From: CAVPDE01 sp963702565 | GTDB taxonomy: Bacteria; Desulfobacterota; DSM-4660; Desulfatiglandales; HGW-15 | Length of the DNA stretch: 64,000 nucleotides | Direction: 5' to 3' | NCBI GenBank assembly: GCA_963702565.1 | Contig: CAVPDE010000018.1 | Coordinates: 351,582-415,581 of the forward strand | Shown: piece by piece, positions 7,669-17,256 of the stretch | Layout: each line of letters opens with the position of its first letter | How positions within the stretch are numbered: the first letter of the stretch is position 1 | Notes under the pieces: model-generated | Database searches by the model: none | Seen by the model: the letters and a program-made list of their open reading frames with translations, nothing else | Told to the model about the DNA's origin: nothing | Translations under genes and position numbers: made by a program

Positions 7669-9248
7669 GATTCTTTTCTCCTTTGGTTTTCAGAGACTTC
7701 CCCCCTGATCTCACCCTGAAACATGTTGAGCACATCCTGAACCCCTTGGGGCGGCGGTGGTGCTTGGGAAGCCTGTTTTGGGGGTGGACTTTCCTCCCCC
7801 TTTTTTTGAGGGCTGAAACTTATGGCGACCTCCCGTTTGAAGAATTGGAGGACGTAGGCTTTCAGCTTTTCGCTTCTTTCCGAATCATCGAAATAAGCGC
7901 TTTCAAAGGGCTTGGGGCTTTTTTCGATCACCACGGTGTCAGCAGAGGCCTCCAGAAACGGGAAGCCTTCCAGGGTGGTCGCCATCCGTTTGTTCTTGGA
8001 AACCACAAATTTCAGGAACGCGTCCCAGTCGTCTTTGCCGATCGCCTGAGGCGAAGCCTTTTTCTCTGCGACAGCCCGAACCGCCTCACCGGAGGCTCCT
8101 GTGGAGGAGAGCCTTTTTTCAAGGGATTCGAGTTTCCGGATCAGCTCATCGAGAGCCACCACATCTCCCATCTGAGAGAGCCTGATCATGATGCTTTCCA
8201 GGACCAGCCTGGGATGGGATGTAAAGCGGAGACTTTCCTCCCGGGCAATCAAATAGTTCAGGATCTGCTGCAGTTTTTCTTTTCCGGCCTTTTCCGCCTG
8301 GACCTTGAGGGCTTCTCTGTCGCTCTCGACCATGTCGAGAAGATCATCGTAGGGTGCGACGAGGCTCATGAGGAGATTTCTGAACTGATCCATGAGGGCT
8401 CGATAGAACTCCTTGATGTCATGGCCGAAGTTGTAGATCTGGTCCACGATTTCTATGCACGTCTTGGCCGAACCTTCAAGCACGGCCCGAGACGCCTCGA
8501 AGAGGAGGGTCCTGTCGATCACGCCGAGGATGTCCGTGATCTGCCGGTCCTCCACCTTGGGCCCGGTGTAGGAGACGACCTGGTCGAGAAGGCTCTCGGC
8601 GTCGCGCATGCTCCCTTCGGCTTCTCTGGCAATGAGGGTCAACCCGGATCGGCTGATGTCAATGCCTTCCTCGGAGGTGATTTTCTCCATCTGTTGGACC
8701 AGGAGAGCCAGGGGAATTCTTTTGAAATCGAATTTCTGGCATCTGGAAAGAATCGTGACCGGGACTTTGTGGGGTTCTGTGGTTGCAAAAATGAACTTGA
8801 CGTGGGCCGGCGGCTCCTCGAGCGTTTTCAGGAGCGCATTAAACGCGGGCAGGGTCAGCATGTGCACTTCGTCGATGATGTAAACCCTGAACCGGGAGGA
8901 GGAAGGCATGTACTTGATGTTTTCCCGGAGCTCCCGGATCTGCTCAATGCCTCGATTGGACGCTCCGTCGATTTCCTGCACGTCCACGGAAGATCCCTGG
9001 GTGATTTCAAGGCATGAGTGACAACGGTTGCAGGGGATGCCCGGCTTTCCTTCGGCACAGGTGAGGGCTTTGGCCAGGATCCGTGCGATCGAAGTTTTGC
9101 CGACCCCTCTCGGGCCACTGAAAAGGTAGGCGTGGGCGAGCCTGTCTGTGGTGATCGCGTTCACCAGCGTGTGAATCACGTGTTCCTGCCCAATCACGTC
9201 CTCAAAAACCTGGGGACGCCACTTCCTGGCAAATACCTCGTACGTCAT
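7665..9248 (-). CDS. dnaX: DNA polymerase III subunit gamma/tau
   Basis: This clamp-loader AAA+ ATPase has 527 residues. Walker A is GPRGVGKTS (45-53), followed by zinc-binding cysteines 64, 73, 76 and 79, Walker B with IIDEVH (124-129), and the arginine-finger SRC motif (168-170). Domain III follows, then a variable tail rich in Pro, Gln and Lys. There is no long E. coli-like tau extension. A slippery A7 run near codon 480 is listed separately. The gene follows two tRNA-Ser genes on the same strand and overlaps ybaB by 4 bp. Confidence 0.96.
   Translation of the reverse strand: MTYEVFARKWRPQVFEDVIGQEHVIHTLVNAITTDRLAHAYLFSGPRGVGKTSIARILAKALTCAEGKPGIPCNRCHSCLEITQGSSVDVQEIDGASNRGIEQIRELRENIKYMPSSSRFRVYIIDEVHMLTLPAFNALLKTLEEPPAHVKFIFATTEPHKVPVTILSRCQKFDFKRIPLALLVQQMEKITSEEGIDISRSGLTLIAREAEGSMRDAESLLDQVVSYTGPKVEDRQITDILGVIDRTLLFEASRAVLEGSAKTCIEIVDQIYNFGHDIKEFYRALMDQFRNLLMSLVAPYDDLLDMVESDREALKVQAEKAGKEKLQQILNYLIAREESLRFTSHPRLVLESIMIRLSQMGDVVALDELIRKLESLEKRLSSTGASGEAVRAVAEKKASPQAIGKDDWDAFLKFVVSKNKRMATTLEGFPFLEASADTVVIEKSPKPFESAYFDDSERSEKLKAYVLQFFKREVAISFSPQKKGEESPPPKQASQAPPPPQGVQDVLNMFQGEIRGEVSENQRRKES
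7780..7806 (-). promoter_or_regulatory. Possible -1 frameshift signal inside dnaX (slippery A7G + hairpin)
   Basis: On the coding strand the codons CAA AAA AAG contain the heptamer A AAA AAG in the same phase as the E. coli dnaX slip site. It runs straight into a hairpin with arms GGGGGAGGA and TCCACCCCC, closed by the triloop AAG. A -1 shift would end after 29 codons (about 512 residues) against 44 codons in the zero frame (527). The two products would differ only in their tails, so function is doubtful. Confidence 0.4.
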
Positions 9249-9568
9249 AACCGTCGCCTGAACAGAATCATACTCTTATGCACCTGAGCCTGGGCCGGGC
9301 GTGTGGTCTCTGCCGAGCCCGCAACCGGAAATGGACTCATCCTGGCAACCGCCCCCTTGCCTTCGAACCATCCCCTGAAAAGGGACAAGTAAGCAGTATG
9401 CAGTGATCAGTAAGCAGTGAAAAACACGGAAACAGAATTACTGGTGACTGCTTACTCCCTACTTTTTACTGGTTTTGTGCGGCTTTCAAGAGACCACACC
9501 CCCCGACCCGGGCTCATAGACTTTTGCATGCCCTGCAAAGAAGCGACACTACGGTCCAGGGAAAAATA
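9249..9568. other. Gene-free stretch between dnaX and tRNA-Ser(GGA)
   Basis: About 320 bp with no plausible gene. Positions 9388-9474 hold the heptamer array listed separately. The rest shows no strong promoter or terminator that I could identify. Confidence 0.6.
9388..9474. repeat. Heptamer array A (AGTNNNN / ACTNNNN)
   Basis: Five consecutive 7-bp words beginning AGT (9388-9422, for example AGTAAGC twice) are followed after 17 bp by five consecutive words beginning ACT (9440-9474). The second block is largely the reverse complement of the first, so the unit can fold into a hairpin in heptamer register. Confidence 0.75.
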
Positions 9569-9663
9569 TGGCGGAGAGAGTGGGATTCGAACCCACGGTA
9601 CCGCTTTTAGGCGGTACACGCGATTTCCAGTCGCGCTCCTTCGGCCAACTCGGACATCTCTCC
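9569..9663 (-). tRNA. tRNA-Ser (anticodon GGA)
   Basis: A 95-nt class II tRNA with encoded CCA. The acceptor stem is GGAGAGA pairing with TCTCTCC, with discriminator G. The T arm carries GGTTCGAATCC. The anticodon loop CTGGAAA gives anticodon GGA. The long variable arm is the stem TACCGC/GCGGTA. It reads UCC and UCU codons. Confidence 0.97.
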
Positions 9664-9688
9664 GCGGTTTCGCTCACGCGAAACACTG

Positions 9689-9795
9689 TTAGCTAGTGGC
9701 TATTGGCAAATAGCCAAGAGCCCCATATCTAATTGCTATCTACAAGCTTTGATTCTGCTTTGTCCTTTCTGCGAAGAGCCATTAGCCAGAAGCTA
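9689..9795. repeat. Heptamer array B between the two tRNA-Ser genes
   Basis: Degenerate 7-bp words with cores GGCTA and AGCC run in register from 9689 to 9723 (for example TTAGCTA, GTGGCTA). They recur at 9775-9795 (AGAGCCA, TTAGCCA, GAAGCTA). The middle part is less regular. It resembles array A in design but uses other words. Confidence 0.6.
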
Positions 9796-9824
9796 AAGGT
9801 GAAATTCAGCTCCGCTGAATTTCT

Positions 9825-9920
9825 TGGCGGAGAGGGTGGGATTCGAACCCACGTGCCCCGTTTTTGGCAGGGCAAGTCGATTTCGAGTCGACCCCGTTAT
9901 GACCACTTCGGTACCTCTCC
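9825..9920 (-). tRNA. tRNA-Ser (anticodon CGA)
   Basis: A 96-nt class II tRNA with encoded CCA. The acceptor stem is GGAGAGG/CCTCTCC, the T loop is GTTCGAATC, and the anticodon loop CTCGAAA gives anticodon CGA. The variable arm is long. It reads UCG codons. The gene lies just downstream of tadA on the same strand, and the pair with tRNA-Ser(GGA) precedes dnaX. Confidence 0.97.
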
Positions 9921-9928
9921 GTGCGTCC

Positions 9929-10396
9929 CTATTCTTTATCCCTCTTCATCCGGAAGAAGTCCTGCATCAGCTTTCCGCATTCCTCCGCCAGAACTCCGTG
10001 AACCACCTCTATTCGATGGTTTAATCTAAGATCCTCCGGCACATTGTACAAGGAGCCGGCAGCCCCGGATTTTGGATCGGGCGCTCCAAAAACCAGCCTG
10101 GCGACCCTTGCGTGCACGGCAGCCCCAATGCACATGAGACAGGGCTCGATGGTGACCACCAGGGTGGCTCCCTCCAAACGGTAATTCTTATAGAAAATCC
10201 CTGCCAGCCTCAAGGCCAGAATCTCCGCATGGGCGCAGGGATCATTGAGGGAAATGGGCTGATTGTGGGCCCTGGCGACAACGGAGCCTGCCGGATCGAC
10301 AACCACGGCCCCCACAGGAACTTCTCCCTCGTCAAAGCCCTTTTTTGCCTCTTGGAGGGCTTCCTTCATGAACGGGGAAAAGTCCGGGAACATCAT
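9929..10396 (-). CDS. tadA: tRNA-specific adenosine deaminase TadA
   Basis: TadA converts A34 to inosine in tRNA-Arg(ACG). It has 155 residues. The zinc deaminase motifs are HAE (56-58, catalytic Glu58) and PCLMC (85-89), with spacing as in TadA. The C-terminal helix LMQDFFRMKR fits the tRNA-deaminase subfamily rather than cytosine or riboflavin deaminases. Its position next to tRNA-Ser and upstream of dnaX is a familiar arrangement. Confidence 0.95.
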   Translation of the reverse strand: MMFPDFSPFMKEALQEAKKGFDEGEVPVGAVVVDPAGSVVARAHNQPISLNDPCAHAEILALRLAGIFYKNYRLEGATLVVTIEPCLMCIGAAVHARVARLVFGAPDPKSGAAGSLYNVPEDLRLNHRIEVVHGVLAEECGKLMQDFFRMKRDKE

Positions 10397-10567
10397 GGGT
10401 TACCTTTACCACTTGTCTATCTCTGCGTCAACCCGATATCCGCCAAACCGGGCACAATTCGGTTTGCGCCCAAAAGCAGCAAAGAAAAATCTTTTTTCAA
10501 ATTTCGCTTTTCCTCAGAGGGTGGTAGAGTGTGCCCGTGCGCAGGGGGAGCTCCTAAGGAGAGGTCC

Positions 10568-11296
10568 ATGGAAGAAAAGGAAAGCTTGAGTCTGGTCAAG
10601 GACAGGCGCAAAATTCAGGAGATCTTTGAACGCATGGTTTCCAAGAACATGGAGCTCAAGATTCTCATCGATGAAGAGAACGTGAGGTTCATGTCCCGGG
10701 CCATCAGGCTCAACCCTGAAGAAATATCTTCTTTGGGAAGTGAGCCCGAACTGATTGTGGAAAAGCTGTTTCCGGAAATTGGTAACAGCCTGATCCAGTC
10801 CTCCTCTCAACTCACTCTGGAATTCACCATCAAGGGGCACTTCTGCCGCGGCAAAGCGAAGTACGTCGGGGTGAGCAACGAGTATCCCTATTTCGGGATC
10901 ATGATCACCCTTCCTCAGTCCCTCGAGCTCGCCAAAGAAAAGCGCAGGGAAAAGAGGCACCTCTACGATATGCCGAATTTCGTTTCCGTGGAATTCAGCA
11001 TTATGGGAAAGGACAAGGTCTATAATCTGGAAGTGATGGATTGCTCCATGCACGGCCTGGGTATTCTCATCACCAAGAAGGATTTCGATCTTGTCCGCCT
11101 GGTAAAACCAGGGGATCGCATCAGGGACATTGTTTTGTATTCGGAAAACGCCAGGATCAAGGTGGACGGTGTGGTGCGGCACCTGACCAAGATGTCCACG
11201 GGAAAGCCCAAGGATTCCTATGTGATGGGGATTGAGTCCCCGGAAGTCATCGAAAACTGCCGAATCGCTTCTCAACCAGAAAGAAATAACTCCTGA
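10568..11296 (+). CDS. PilZ-domain protein with N-terminal YcgR-like domain
   Basis: PilZ domains bind cyclic di-GMP. The start ATG 10568 follows AAGGAGAGG at a good distance and gives 242 residues. The first 110 residues resemble the beta-rich N domain of YcgR/flagellar brake proteins. The PilZ part begins at REKRHLYDMPNFV (an RxxxR-like basic motif near 126-136) and contains VMDCSMHGLGI, equivalent to the D/NxSxxG motif. The target is unknown; motility or surface control is an inference. The HNH gene follows 7 bp after the stop and is probably co-transcribed. Confidence 0.82.
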   Translation: MEEKESLSLVKDRRKIQEIFERMVSKNMELKILIDEENVRFMSRAIRLNPEEISSLGSEPELIVEKLFPEIGNSLIQSSSQLTLEFTIKGHFCRGKAKYVGVSNEYPYFGIMITLPQSLELAKEKRREKRHLYDMPNFVSVEFSIMGKDKVYNLEVMDCSMHGLGILITKKDFDLVRLVKPGDRIRDIVLYSENARIKVDGVVRHLTKMSTGKPKDSYVMGIESPEVIENCRIASQPERNNS

Positions 11297-11303
11297 GCAG
11301 AGT

Positions 11304-11600
11304 ATGCAGTTCGAAGATATCGTTGTCAGTGAAGAAGACATTCGAAGGGAAAAGGAAAAAGCCCGACGGCTGAGGCAAACCGCGTGGTGGATGAGAAAGA
11401 TTCAGAAAGGGGTGTGCCACTACTGCCAAAGCGAGGTGGGAAGGGAGCATCTGACCATGGACCACGTGGTCCCTCTCAGCCGGGGAGGGAAGAGCAGCAA
11501 AGGAAACATCGTTCCTGCCTGCAAAACCTGCAACAACAAGAAGAAGTACTTGCTTCCCATCGAGTGGGATGAATATCTCCAGTCCTTGCGAGCCGGCTGA
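11304..11600 (+). CDS. Small HNH endonuclease-domain protein
   Basis: 98 residues from ATG 11304. The HNH core is CHYC, then DHVVPLSRGG, then the asparagine stretch SKGNIVPACKTCNNKK, giving the two CxxC zinc pairs plus His and Asn. A basic N-terminal helix (REKEKARRLRQTAWW) may contact DNA. No methyltransferase, intron or phage gene is nearby. Stand-alone HNH proteins of this size are widespread and their job is mostly unknown. It follows the PilZ gene closely and converges on the DUF62 gene 9 bp away. Confidence 0.85.
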   Translation: MQFEDIVVSEEDIRREKEKARRLRQTAWWMRKIQKGVCHYCQSEVGREHLTMDHVVPLSRGGKSSKGNIVPACKTCNNKKKYLLPIEWDEYLQSLRAG

Positions 11601-11609
11601 TCCTCTCGG

Positions 11610-12416
11610 TCAAGCCTTGCTCACCTCCACCAAGGCCCCAAGGATCTCTCCATCTCTCAATCCGATGTATTCTGAAGCCCGGCCGAGGTTGACGGCTATT
11701 TCCAGCAGGTTGGAGCTGTTGATCAGGGCCAGAGGTTCCCCTTCTTCGCAGTCCGCATAAATGCGGCCGAGCTTTCGGATCACCAGCTTCCCTGCCTCAA
11801 TGCGCGGAGGAGCGGATTCGAGGAAGTCCGTCAATTCCCGTGCAGAGATATTGGTGATCAGGTTCCCGAAGTTGTCCACTCGGATGATCTGACCGCACAG
11901 AACTTCTCCTTGGACGTAAGGTTGAGGGATCGTCAGTTTCGTGAGATCTCGGACAGCGGGGCCCAGGGACTCCAGCGGGAGGCCAAGAGAAAGGTGAGCC
12001 GCCACAGGGGCGAAGATCTCTCTGCCGTGAAAAGTCTGGGTAATGCTCGGAAGGAAATAGCGCGTTTGGGTGAGCTGAACCGCTGCGGCCCCCCCGAAAT
12101 CCCGGAACACGGGCCAGAAAAGACCATTGTCCGGTCCCACAAAAAAGTGAGCCCCGGCCTGTAAGGCAACAAGCCTTCGATCGCTCCCGACCCCCGGGTC
12201 GACCACGGCCAGGTGGACGGTTCCTTGAGGGAAGTAAGGAAAAGTTTCGCGGATGACCAAAGCCGCCTGAGAGATGGAGCCTGTTCCGAGCTGATGGGTG
12301 ACATCGACAAGCCTAGCCGAGGGATTGATGGAAAGGATCACGCCCTTCATCATGGCCACATAAGGGTCTGAAAGGCCGAAATCCGTGGTGAGCGTGATGA
12401 TTCCCGAAGGCTTCAT
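11610..12416 (-). CDS. SAM hydrolase / hydroxide adenosyltransferase (DUF62 family)
   Basis: The family splits S-adenosylmethionine with water into adenosine and methionine and is related to fluorinase/chlorinase. The 268-residue protein shows TTDFGLSDPYVAMMKG (10-25), DPGVGSDRR, VGPDNGLF and FHGREIFAPVAAHL. These are the conserved substrate-loop motifs, with the Asp-Arg-His set of the hydroxide-type enzymes. A second domain contains VDNFGNLITNI. No insertion typical of fluorinases is seen. Its start overlaps the sirtuin stop by 4 bp. Confidence 0.9.
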   Translation of the reverse strand: MKPSGIITLTTDFGLSDPYVAMMKGVILSINPSARLVDVTHQLGTGSISQAALVIRETFPYFPQGTVHLAVVDPGVGSDRRLVALQAGAHFFVGPDNGLFWPVFRDFGGAAAVQLTQTRYFLPSITQTFHGREIFAPVAAHLSLGLPLESLGPAVRDLTKLTIPQPYVQGEVLCGQIIRVDNFGNLITNISARELTDFLESAPPRIEAGKLVIRKLGRIYADCEEGEPLALINSSNLLEIAVNLGRASEYIGLRDGEILGALVEVSKA

Positions 12417-13144
12417 GTCCAGTGTTCCAGAAGCTTTGGCAAGATCTCTCCTGATCTTCCCAGCAGGACAAAGTCCATCATCCCGGAGTTGGGAGTCTCT
12501 TCCAGGTTGATCTCTGCCACGACAGCTCCGGCTTCCTTGGCCTCAAAAGCCAGAGACGCGGCGGGCTGGACAACGGCCGATGTGCCGATCACGAGCATCA
12601 CCTGGCAGGACCGGGCGGCCTCGATGGCGCGGTTGAGCAGTGCGGAATCCAGGGACTCGCCGAACCAGACCACGTGGGGCCGCAAGAGTCCGCCGCAGTC
12701 CCTGCATTTGGGCGAAATCCCCATGTTAGGGGACAGGTCGAGGCTCACGGTGTGACACTGGGTACACCGGACTTTCCAGAGGTTGCCGTGAATTTCAAGG
12801 AGGTTCTTGCTCCCTGCCTTGAGGTGAAGGCCATCCACGTTCTGAGTGATGAGGGTGAAATCAGGAACCTTAGCTTCGAGATCGACCAGCGCTGTGTGGC
12901 CGGGGTTAACGCTGAGGCCTGTGATGAGATTGCGGCGCCAGTTGTAGAACTCCCAGACCAATTCCGGATCACGCGCGAAGGCATGGGGTGTCGCGAGTTC
13001 CATGACATTGTAGTTGCGCCACAGACCGTCTGCCCCGCGAAAAGTCGGAACACCGCTCTCCGCAGAGATCCCGGCCCCTGTCAGTGCGGCGATCCGCTCC
13101 GCCTTGCCGAGGACCTCTCTCAATGCCCTGATCTGTTGTTCCAT
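12413..13144 (-). CDS. cobB: NAD-dependent protein deacylase (sirtuin, CobB-like)
   Basis: 243 residues. The NAD-binding motif TGAGISAESGVPTFRG is at 19-34, the QNVDGLH motif holds the catalytic His, and two CxxC pairs (CTQC and CRDC) bind zinc. The sequence FYNWRR carries a Tyr-x-x-Arg pair like the one that gives class III sirtuins (SIRT5, CobB) preference for succinyl or malonyl lysine. That substrate preference is inference. It is translationally coupled to the DUF62 gene. Confidence 0.92.
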   Translation of the reverse strand: MEQQIRALREVLGKAERIAALTGAGISAESGVPTFRGADGLWRNYNVMELATPHAFARDPELVWEFYNWRRNLITGLSVNPGHTALVDLEAKVPDFTLITQNVDGLHLKAGSKNLLEIHGNLWKVRCTQCHTVSLDLSPNMGISPKCRDCGGLLRPHVVWFGESLDSALLNRAIEAARSCQVMLVIGTSAVVQPAASLAFEAKEAGAVVAEINLEETPNSGMMDFVLLGRSGEILPKLLEHWT

Positions 13145-13395
13145 GGCATGGGATGGTAAGAAAAAGGAAGGTGCAAGTCAACCCTTTCGGCTACCCTGTG
13201 CTTCTCCATCCTTCATCCCTCCTTCGGCTGGACCAGGTCGAATGGACGCACCGAGAATGCTCAGAGTTGACACTCTCATTATTTCTTTGCAAAAGAGCCG
13301 GGAGGTGTGGTATCCAATTTTGTCCTTCCGATATGTGATTCCAACCTTTTGAGTCCAACAAAAGTAAATTTTGATAGAAGGAAAGGAGATCAGAA

Positions 13396-14304
13396 ATGAC
13401 TGCAAAATTGATCAAAGGCACTGAAATCCGTGACGTGATCCTCGAGGAGCTCGGGGAGGAAGTTAAGAAAATCAAAGAAAAACACGGCAAGGTGCCGGGT
13501 CTGGTGACCATTCTCGTGGGACAGAATCCTGCCTCTATTTCATACGTCACCGCCAAAATCGAGGCGGCCAAGAGCCTCGGTTTTAAGGAAATCCAGGACA
13601 ACCAGTTGGAGACGATTACGGAACAGCAGCTTCTCGCCCTCATCGACAAGTACAACAAGGACGACAGCATCAACGGAATTCTGGTGCAGCTCCCTCTTCC
13701 GAAACACATCAACGAGAAAAAGATCCTCAACGCCATTGATCCGGACAAGGACGTGGACGGATTTCATCCGGTCAATGTGGGACGCCTTATGATCGGGGGT
13801 TCTGAGGTCAAATTCCCGCCCTGCACGCCGGCCGGGATTCAGGAGTTGATCGTGCGCTCCGGCGTAGAAACCAAAGGCGCTGAAGTGGTCGTGGTGGGCC
13901 GCTCCAACATCGTGGGAAAACCGATCGCCGTGATCATGCTTCAGAAGGCGAAGGGCGCCAATGCCACGGTCACCGTTGCCCACACAGGGACCAAAGACCT
14001 TGCGTCTCACTGCAAGCGGGCCGACATTCTGGTTGTGGCCGCAGGGGTTCCCGGCCTGGTCAAACCCGAGTGGATCAAGCCCGGCGCCTGTGTCATTGAT
14101 GTCGGTGTGAACCGAGTGGGAGAAAAGATCAGCGAAAAGACGGGAAAGAAAATTGCTATCTTGAAAGGGGATGTGGACTTTGATGCGGCCAAAGAAATCG
14201 CAGGATCGATCACCCCTGTTCCCGGTGGTGTCGGGCCCATGACCATCACCATGCTGATGAAAAACACGCTCAGGTCCTTGAAATTCAAACTGGGCATCGC
14301 TTAA
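13396..14304 (+). CDS. folD: Bifunctional methylenetetrahydrofolate dehydrogenase / cyclohydrolase
   Basis: FolD interconverts 5,10-methylene-THF and 10-formyl-THF, and in anaerobes serves the methyl branch of the Wood-Ljungdahl pathway as well as purine synthesis. It has 302 residues and starts after AAGGAAAGGAG. The active-site Tyr50 and Lys54 (SYVTAK) are present, as are VQLPLP, the DKDVDGFHP loop, the NADP loop VVGRSNIVGKP, and the end motif TPVPGGVGPMT. A strong hairpin terminator follows. Confidence 0.97.
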   Translation: MTAKLIKGTEIRDVILEELGEEVKKIKEKHGKVPGLVTILVGQNPASISYVTAKIEAAKSLGFKEIQDNQLETITEQQLLALIDKYNKDDSINGILVQLPLPKHINEKKILNAIDPDKDVDGFHPVNVGRLMIGGSEVKFPPCTPAGIQELIVRSGVETKGAEVVVVGRSNIVGKPIAVIMLQKAKGANATVTVAHTGTKDLASHCKRADILVVAAGVPGLVKPEWIKPGACVIDVGVNRVGEKISEKTGKKIAILKGDVDFDAAKEIAGSITPVPGGVGPMTITMLMKNTLRSLKFKLGIA

Positions 14305-14324
14305 TCTCTCGGTCATAAACCAAG

Positions 14325-14358
14325 CGAGGGTTGAGTCTCTTGCGAGACTCAACCCTCG
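14325..14358. terminator. Perfect 15-bp hairpin between folD and the CHASE2 kinase
   Basis: Arms CGAGGGTTGAGTCTC (14325-14339) and its exact complement (14344-14358) flank a 4-nt loop. No long T run follows on either strand. It lies between convergent genes, so it may stop transcription from both sides. Confidence 0.75.
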
Positions 14359-14380
14359 TCTATTCTGGCTCGTTCGAAGT

Positions 14381-16906
<2,526 letters not shown>

Positions 16907-17256
16907 GAACCTCTGGCTACAAAGCGCTCACTGCGCGCAGCATTCACACGAGCTTTTCAATATTCTTTAATTTATTACAAAGCAAGTATAGCACATGCAA
17001 TCGGGCTAATTCAAGCTTAGCTTTTTAAAAAATAACTATAAGAGAAACGAGGCCGGATGTCAAAAAAACCCCTTAGCCGCCGGGGGTGGACTTAATTAAA
17101 CTTGAAAAACCCTGCGATTCGTATTAGGATTTTAACTCCAAGGTTTCGGAGAGAATTCAGCAAATTCCAGGCAGGCCCTTAACGCAGGTTAATGCCGGGG
17201 CAGGGTCTGGAGTTCATCTGAACCTCATCTCAGCACGATACGCGGCAAAGGTTCCT
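16907..17256. other. Divergent intergenic region, kinase / GspE ATPase
   Basis: 350 bp without a gene. The kinase-proximal half is AT-rich and contains the promoter listed at 16985-17014. The GspE-proximal half is more GC-rich. I found no convincing promoter for the plus-strand gene and no repeats. Confidence 0.6.
16985..17014 (-). promoter_or_regulatory. Probable sigma-70 promoter for the CHASE2 kinase
   Basis: On the minus strand TTGAAT, an 18-bp spacer and TATACT occur about 80 bp before the kinase start, within AT-rich DNA. Confidence 0.5.

Noticed and set aside
9569..9920. tRNA-Ser genes as integration site of a genomic island
   Set aside because: No integrase, no direct repeat of a tRNA 3' end, and flanking genes are the conserved tadA-dnaX block.
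11304..11600. HNH gene as part of a restriction or defence island
   Set aside because: No methyltransferase, helicase or other defence genes are nearby; the neighbours are housekeeping genes.
14325..14358. folD hairpin as an attenuator or small RNA
   Set aside because: It lies between convergent gene ends with short flanks; a terminator explains it.
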